A stretch of DNA of 9,842 nucleotides, from the NCBI GenBank assembly GCA_003232015.1, contig QIKU01000007.1, positions 1 to 9,842 on the forward strand, in the 5' to 3' direction. Each line of letters begins with the position of its first letter. Within the stretch, counting starts at the first letter, position 1. Source of the stretch: Gammaproteobacteria bacterium (GTDB lineage Bacteria > Pseudomonadota > Gammaproteobacteria > UBA6429). The position numbers were made by a program, and so were the translations under genes. Positions 5,620 through 9,842 of this stretch are shown here, piece after piece. The notes beneath the pieces are model-generated. The model saw only the letters and a program-made list of their open reading frames with translations. It was not told the origin of the DNA and searched no databases.

Positions 5620-6420
5620 ATGAATCAGCCAAAAAAAGTTTATCTGGTTGGAACTGGTTCCGGTGATCCTGACTTGTTAACCGTAAAAGCATTACGCCTG
5701 ATACAGAATGCCGATGTGATTATTTATGATCGACTGGTGTCTGAAGCTATTTTGAAGTTGATCCCCGCGGGGGTGAGTTTGATTTATGTGGGAAAAATAT
5801 CAGGCAATCATAGCTTACCTCAGGATGAAATTAATCCATTGCTGGTCAAGCTGGCAGAAAGCCAGCGTACTATTGTACGGCTCAAAGGAGGCGATCCGTT
5901 TATCTTTGGCCGGGGCAGTGAAGAGGCCTTATTCCTTGCTCAACACAATATAAAATTTGAAATTGTGCCCGGTATAACGGCCGCTTCTGCATGCACAACT
6001 TATGCGGGTATCCCGTTAACCCATCGCGGACTGGCTCAAGGTGTGCAAATTATTACCGGGCATACACAGGCCAACCAACCGCTTGAGCTGGACTGGAATA
6101 CCTTAGCTGATAAAAACAAAACCCTTGTTGTCTATATGGGGCTTGCCAATATCGATTTTATTTGCAGAAAGATAATGCTGGCTGGCCTTGATGGCGATAC
6201 ACCGGCCGCTGCTATACAGGATGGAACAACCGCCCACCAGCAAAGAGTTCTATCTACTTTGTCCTGTTTAGCAACGGATACTAAAAATGCCATGCTGCAG
6301 CCCCCGGTTATTTTTGTTATTGGTAAAGTGGTGTCACTTGCGGAATCACTGGACTGGTTTGTAACGGAAGACCTCAGCAGTCGTTATTTTTCCAGATCAG
6401 GAAAAACATCACATGGCTAG
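5620..6420 (+). CDS. nirE: Uroporphyrinogen-III C-methyltransferase (SUMT), NirE type
   Basis: A 266-residue cytoplasmic enzyme that uses two S-adenosylmethionine to convert uroporphyrinogen III to precorrin-2, the entry step to siroheme and heme d1. SUMT family signatures are clear: VGTGSGDPDLLTVKA near the N-terminus (about 10-24), RLKGGDPFIFGRGSEEA (about 87-103), PGITAASACTTYAGIPLTHR (about 118-137) and VVYMGL (about 171-176). There is no fused CysG oxidase/chelatase domain, so it is the stand-alone form. The C-terminus carries about 18 polar residues beyond the usual core. It is the first gene after the FNR-type promoter and is followed by nirC, nirF and nirDLGH, so NirE fits better than a cobalamin-pathway CobA; sequence alone does not separate them. 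The last 8 bases overlap nirC. Confidence 0.93.
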   Translation: MNQPKKVYLVGTGSGDPDLLTVKALRLIQNADVIIYDRLVSEAILKLIPAGVSLIYVGKISGNHSLPQDEINPLLVKLAESQRTIVRLKGGDPFIFGRGSEEALFLAQHNIKFEIVPGITAASACTTYAGIPLTHRGLAQGVQIITGHTQANQPLELDWNTLADKNKTLVVYMGLANIDFICRKIMLAGLDGDTPAAAIQDGTTAHQQRVLSTLSCLATDTKNAMLQPPVIFVIGKVVSLAESLDWFVTEDLSSRYFSRSGKTSHG

Positions 6421-6760
6421 TTTCCAGTACAACAATCTGCTTGTGAAGTTATTATTTACGGTTATGGTGTTGACCGCTTTTTCCGCCACTGCGGCTGCCG
6501 GGAATATATCCGGGCAACGTCAGGCAGAACTGCATAACCTGTTAGTACAGGACTGTGGCTCATGCCATGGTATGACAATGAAAGGCGGGCTAGGACCGGC
6601 ACTCACCGTTGATGCTCTAAAAAACAAACCACGAAAAATGATTGAAGTCACTATTTCGCATGGGCGCCCAGGAACCCCCATGCCACCCTGGAACAAAATA
6701 CTTAGCAAAGAAGAAATTCGCTGGATCGTTGATATATTGTATAGCGGTGTAAGCTTATGA
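6413..6760 (+). CDS. nirC: NirC, small periplasmic cytochrome c55X
   Basis: A 115-residue secreted monoheme cytochrome c: signal peptide (about 1-29, ending AAA), heme site CGSCH (C48-H52) and methionine ligand M90 in GRPGTPMPPW, with a C-terminal helix EEIRWIVDILY typical of class I cytochromes. DCGSCHG...GGLGPALT and HGRPGTPMPPW are characteristic of NirC/cytochrome c55X. In denitrifiers NirC has been implicated as an electron carrier for NirS or its maturation; the exact role is not settled. Its ATG lies within the end of nirE (ATGGCTAG), and its stop overlaps the nirF start (ATGA), so all three are probably translationally coupled. Confidence 0.9.
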   Translation: MASFQYNNLLVKLLFTVMVLTAFSATAAAGNISGQRQAELHNLLVQDCGSCHGMTMKGGLGPALTVDALKNKPRKMIEVTISHGRPGTPMPPWNKILSKEEIRWIVDILYSGVSL

Positions 6761-7935
6761 TGGATTTTATTAAAGTGGGTTTATTAACGACGTTTGCTGC
6801 GATTATGGCAGGCTGTAGTAGCACTAATTTACGTGGTACGGGTGACCTTGGCGTGGTGATTGAACGTGCCAGTGGCAGTGTGCAAATTGTAGAAACAACA
6901 AATAGAACGGTGCTGTCTCGCGTTACTGGACTAGGTGATTTATCTCATGCTTCAATTGTTTATTCGCGTGATGAGCGTTATGCCTACGTATTTGGTCGTG
7001 ATGGCGGCCTCACAAAAATTGATATTCTTACTTCAAAAATTACAAAACGAATTATTCAGTCGGGTAACAGTATCGGCGGTGCCATATCACAGGACGGCAA
7101 GCAGGTTGCTGTTTCAAATTACAAACCGGGTGGAGTTAAAATTTTTGACTCCAGCACACTTGAACTGGTTGCAGATATTCCCGCAACCTATGGTAGTGGT
7201 AACCAGCGGTCAAAAGTAGTGGGGCTGGTTGATGCGTCTGGGCAACGTTTTATTTTCTCATTGTATGATGCAGATGAAATCTGGTTAGTTGATACTGCTA
7301 GTAGCAAGCCTGTAATAACAAAATACAAAGACATAGGCCGCCAGCCTTACGATGCTTTAATTACCCCTGATGGTCGTTATTATATTGCCGGCCTGTTTGG
7401 TGAAGATGGTCTGGTTGTGCTGGATTTATGGCATCCAGAAAAAGGTGTTAAACGTATTCTTGATAATTATGGCCGTGGCAGTAAAAAAATGCCGGTTTAT
7501 AAAATGCCACATCTGGAAGGCTGGGCAATGACAGAAGACTATGCCTTTTTGCCTGCTGTTGGTCGCAATACGGTGCTTGTTGTTAATCGACATAACTGGA
7601 AACAGCTAATGTCGATTCCTGTTCATGGCCAGCCGGTGTTTGTCATGGCCCGCCCGGATGGCAGACAGGTCTGGGTTAATTTTGCCTATCCGCGAAATGA
7701 TACAGTGCAGGTTATTGATACGCAAAAGATGGAAATTATAAAAGTCCTCAAGCCGGGTAAAGCTGTTCTGCATATGGAGTTTACGCCTCGTGGTGAGCAG
7801 GTTTGGGTGTCAGCACGCGATGCTGGAAAAATAACAGTCTATGATACGGAAAATTTCAATTCCATAACCACTTTACCGATGAATAAACCCAGTGGTATTT
7901 TTTTTACTCATCGTGCACATCGTATCGGTTTATAA
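6757..7935 (+). CDS. nirF: NirF, heme d1 biosynthesis lipoprotein with d1-type propeller
   Basis: A 392-residue protein homologous to the d1 domain of NirS and NirN but without a heme c site. The N-terminus is a lipoprotein signal with lipobox IMAGC and lipidated C20, so it should be anchored to a membrane on the periplasmic side, as reported for Pseudomonas aeruginosa NirF. NirF is essential for a late step of heme d1 formation and binds (dihydro-)heme d1. H64 in DLSHASIVYS is the probable counterpart of the functionally required His41 of Paracoccus NirF. H339 (LHMEFT) has a partner in NirN. The C-terminus PMNKPSG also matches NirN. The ATGA overlap with nirC fixes the start; a second ATG follows at 6760 and would remove one residue. 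Confidence 0.93.
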   Translation: MMDFIKVGLLTTFAAIMAGCSSTNLRGTGDLGVVIERASGSVQIVETTNRTVLSRVTGLGDLSHASIVYSRDERYAYVFGRDGGLTKIDILTSKITKRIIQSGNSIGGAISQDGKQVAVSNYKPGGVKIFDSSTLELVADIPATYGSGNQRSKVVGLVDASGQRFIFSLYDADEIWLVDTASSKPVITKYKDIGRQPYDALITPDGRYYIAGLFGEDGLVVLDLWHPEKGVKRILDNYGRGSKKMPVYKMPHLEGWAMTEDYAFLPAVGRNTVLVVNRHNWKQLMSIPVHGQPVFVMARPDGRQVWVNFAYPRNDTVQVIDTQKMEIIKVLKPGKAVLHMEFTPRGEQVWVSARDAGKITVYDTENFNSITTLPMNKPSGIFFTHRAHRIGL

Positions 7936-7953
7936 ATAAGTCGAGGTCATTTG

Positions 7954-8499
7954 ATGCATAGAGTAAATACGATTACTGAAGTTAATGGCCCGTTAAACAC
8001 ACAGCAACATGGCTTAAAAAAATTGACTGAGCTTGAAAAACATTTATTAAATGACTTTCAGCATAACCTGCCTTTTGTCTCTCGCCCGTTTAAACAAATT
8101 GCAAAGCAACTGGGTAGCAGTGAAGATGTTGTTATTAATGCATTGAATAAACTCAAAGAACAGGGGTTTATTAGTCGTGTGGGTGTCGTGTTTCGTGCCA
8201 ATAGTATTGGTGCAAGCACTCTGGCTGCAATGACAGTGCCGGTAAGTGAAATTGAAAATGTTGCAGCGATGATAAGTAGCTATAGCGAAGTTAATCACAA
8301 CTATCAGCGTGAACATCATTTTAACTTATGGTTTGTTGTTACCGCCAGTGATGAAGAAATGCTAAATAGTGTTTTATATGATATTGAATCCCGTAGCGGT
8401 CACCCTGTTATGTCTTTACCTATGCTGGAAGATTATCATATTGATCTGGGGTTTGATCTAGGTGTGGGTTTTGAACATGGGCAGGAGGTCGGGGTTTAA
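7954..8499 (+). CDS. nirD: NirD, siroheme decarboxylase subunit (Lrp/AsnC-like fold)
   Basis: A 181-residue protein with an Lrp/AsnC-like helix-turn-helix (about 44-76) and a C-terminal ferredoxin-like domain. Despite the fold, NirD/L/G/H form an enzyme that removes two acetate carboxyl groups from siroheme to give 12,18-didecarboxysiroheme. NHNYQREHHFNLWFV (114-128) is the His-rich NirD/NirG signature. It has about 26 more N-terminal residues than NirG in this window and a short acidic tail. The start is ATG 7954, seven bases after GAGG; TTG 7951, one codon earlier, is less likely. The gene lies 18 bases after nirF and its stop overlaps the nirL start by one base (TAATG). The name rests on being the first NirD/G-type gene in D-L-G-H order. 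Confidence 0.87.
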   Translation: MHRVNTITEVNGPLNTQQHGLKKLTELEKHLLNDFQHNLPFVSRPFKQIAKQLGSSEDVVINALNKLKEQGFISRVGVVFRANSIGASTLAAMTVPVSEIENVAAMISSYSEVNHNYQREHHFNLWFVVTASDEEMLNSVLYDIESRSGHPVMSLPMLEDYHIDLGFDLGVGFEHGQEVGV

Positions 8500-9077
8500 T
8501 GGATATGAATGTTAATCATTTGCCATGTTTGTCCGAGTCAATTTTATCCAGAGAAGATAAATTTGATGAGCAGGATCAGGCTTTAATCGTACTTATCCAG
8601 ACAGGGCTCCCAATTAGCGCAACACCCTATACTGATTTAGGTAAAGAACTTGGTATGGCTGAAAGTGAGGTGCTTGAACGTCTGAAACGGTTAAACCAGT
8701 CTAATATTATTAAACGTTCTGGTGTGATAGTACGCCATCATGAGTTGGGGTATCGGGCTAATGCAATGGTTGTCTGGGATGTTTCTGATGAAATTATTGG
8801 CAAGCTGGGTTTATGCCTGGGGCAGTTTGACTTTATAACATTATGTTATCGTCGACCGCGCCGTCTTCCTGATTGGCCGTATAATTTATTTACAATGATT
8901 CATGGCAAAAACAGAGGTAACGTGCTGGAAAATATTCAGTATTTAATTAACCGCTATGACCTTAATGAGATTGAATACGAAATATTGTTCAGTACACGGC
9001 GCTTTAAACAGCGTGGCGCTATTTACCATAAACTAAGTAGTGAATTAAATACTCGAGTCGATAAGACTGATGGATAA
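8499..9077 (+). CDS. nirL: NirL, siroheme decarboxylase subunit (Lrp/AsnC-like fold)
   Basis: A 192-residue partner of NirD of the NirL/NirH subtype. It has an Lrp/AsnC-like helix-turn-helix (about 43-75), then LGYRANAMVVWDVSDE and the subtype signature CYRRPRRLPDWPYNL (116-130) with FTMIHG. The Arg-rich segment and His are likely to contact the tetrapyrrole carboxylates, by analogy with the NirDL and AhbA/B decarboxylases; this is inference. A strong AGGAGG (8483-8488) lies 10 bases before the ATG, within the end of nirD. The last 8 bases overlap nirG. The first 20 or so residues are extra compared with nirG and may be flexible. In some denitrifiers NirD and NirL are one fused chain; here they are separate. 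Confidence 0.87.
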   Translation: MDMNVNHLPCLSESILSREDKFDEQDQALIVLIQTGLPISATPYTDLGKELGMAESEVLERLKRLNQSNIIKRSGVIVRHHELGYRANAMVVWDVSDEIIGKLGLCLGQFDFITLCYRRPRRLPDWPYNLFTMIHGKNRGNVLENIQYLINRYDLNEIEYEILFSTRRFKQRGAIYHKLSSELNTRVDKTDG

Positions 9078-9513
9078 ACTGGATCGTGACATTATTAATA
9101 TTTTGCAGACAGGGTTCCCCTTAACTGAAACACCTTATGCAGATGTTGCGACTCAACTGGGTATTAATGAAGAGGAGTTGTTAGAAAGGTTAGCATGTTT
9201 GCTCGAAGATAAAACGCTAACACGGTTTGGGCCAATGTATGATGTGCAAAAATTGGGTGGGGCATTTAGTCTGGTTGCAATACAGGTTCCAGAGGAGCAA
9301 TTTGACAAGGTTGCCAATGTGGTTAACAGCTATCCTGAAGTTGCACATAATTACCAGCGCGATCATGATTTTAACATGTGGTACGTGCTGGCAACAGAAA
9401 CACCACAGCAAATTGAGCAAATTAACAACGATATTGAACAACGTACTGGCCTGAAAGTATTTAATATGCCCAGGCTGGAAGAGTATTTTGTTGGTTTGCA
9501 ACTACAAGTTTAA
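9070..9513 (+). CDS. nirG: NirG, siroheme decarboxylase subunit (Lrp/AsnC-like fold)
   Basis: A 147-residue protein, the compact form of the NirD/NirG subtype. The helix-turn-helix occupies about residues 22-53, and the signature AHNYQRDHDFNMWYV lies at 92-106 with H93 and H99. The C-terminus PRLEEYFVGLQLQV parallels PMLEDYHIDLGFDL of NirD, showing the two are paralogues. It acts with NirH or with the other subunits in siroheme decarboxylation. The ATG lies 8 bases inside nirL, so expression is probably coupled. The gap to nirH is 11 bases. Confidence 0.88.
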   Translation: MDKLDRDIINILQTGFPLTETPYADVATQLGINEEELLERLACLLEDKTLTRFGPMYDVQKLGGAFSLVAIQVPEEQFDKVANVVNSYPEVAHNYQRDHDFNMWYVLATETPQQIEQINNDIEQRTGLKVFNMPRLEEYFVGLQLQV

Positions 9514-9524
9514 TAAAAGATAGT

Positions 9525-9842
9525 ATGGGTGTTGCAGTGAAGTATAAATTATTACCTGATGAAGTTGGTCTCGATGAAATAGAGCGGAAAATTATTTATG
9601 CAACGCAAGCAGGTTTGCCACTTGTAACGCGTCCCTATGATGCTATTGCCGAACAACTAGGAATAAGGACAAGTGAAGTTATCTCCAGGCTGTCTGCAAT
9701 GCAACAGAGGGGGATTATTCGTCGTATAGCAGCAGTTCCGAATCATTATGCGCTGGGATATAAAGGGAATGGCATGACAGTATGGGATGTGCCTGATGAC
9801 AAAATTAGCGAGCTGGGTCAACAGGTGGGTGAGCTGGATTTT
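9525..9842 (+). CDS. nirH: NirH, siroheme decarboxylase subunit, 3' end cut by the window
   Basis: The first 106 codons of an open frame from ATG 9525 run off the end of the window. The predicted start, MGVAVKYKLLPDEVGLDEIE, is followed by an Lrp/AsnC-like helix-turn-helix. LGYKGNGMTVWDVPDD aligns closely with LGYRANAMVVWDVSDE of nirL, marking the NirL/NirH subtype. The YRR...PDWPYN signature would lie beyond the window. The ribosome site is weak (AAAAGA). Being fourth in the set, it is called nirH. Confidence 0.82.
   Translation, partial: MGVAVKYKLLPDEVGLDEIERKIIYATQAGLPLVTRPYDAIAEQLGIRTSEVISRLSAMQQRGIIRRIAAVPNHYALGYKGNGMTVWDVPDDKISELGQQVGELDF

Noticed and set aside
7954..9842. Four Lrp/AsnC-type transcription regulators
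   Set aside because: The helix-turn-helix is present, but the His-rich and YRR-PDWPYN signatures and the nir context identify siroheme decarboxylase subunits.

Overview
The window is a denitrification (nir) locus dedicated mainly to making heme d1, the cofactor of cytochrome cd1 nitrite reductase. The organism is most likely a proteobacterium, probably a facultatively anaerobic gammaproteobacterium. Reasons are the NapC/NirT, NirN, NirC, NirF and NirDLGH gene set, tight head-to-tail genes with ATGA-type overlaps, a perfect FNR/DNR-type operator and moderate-to-low GC. The species cannot be read from the sequence. No RNA genes, insertion sequences or CRISPR arrays were seen.

Layout. (1) Positions 64-3770, plus strand: a NapC/NirT-type tetraheme quinol dehydrogenase fused to a large C-terminal heme-binding (ethylbenzene-dehydrogenase/cytochrome c-552-like) domain; a small periplasmic cupredoxin with an amicyanin-type copper loop; and nirN, a cytochrome c plus d1-propeller protein. 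(2) Positions 3791-5277, minus strand: a membrane-anchored bacteriohemerythrin followed by a secreted triheme c-type cytochrome, read towards nirN. (3) Positions 5278-5619: a 342-base divergent regulatory region with a TTGAT-N4-ATCAA operator, two other inverted repeats and a long leader for the next operon. (4) Positions 5620-9842, plus strand: nirE (SUMT), nirC, nirF, nirD, nirL, nirG and the start of nirH, which runs off the window. The next expected gene would be nirJ.

How it fits together. NirE methylates uroporphyrinogen III towards siroheme. NirD/L/G/H decarboxylate siroheme. NirJ (not in the window) would replace the propionates. NirF and NirN act in the periplasm, with NirN making the final acrylate double bond. 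NirC is a small cytochrome c that probably handles electrons in this process. The NirT-like fusion and the cupredoxin look like a route from quinol to a periplasmic nitrite reductase. nirS itself is not in the window and may lie just upstream. The inverted hemerythrin/triheme-cytochrome pair is the least expected part. Both proteins could bind diatomic gases, so it is a candidate NO- or O2-handling module embedded in the nitrite-reductase locus.
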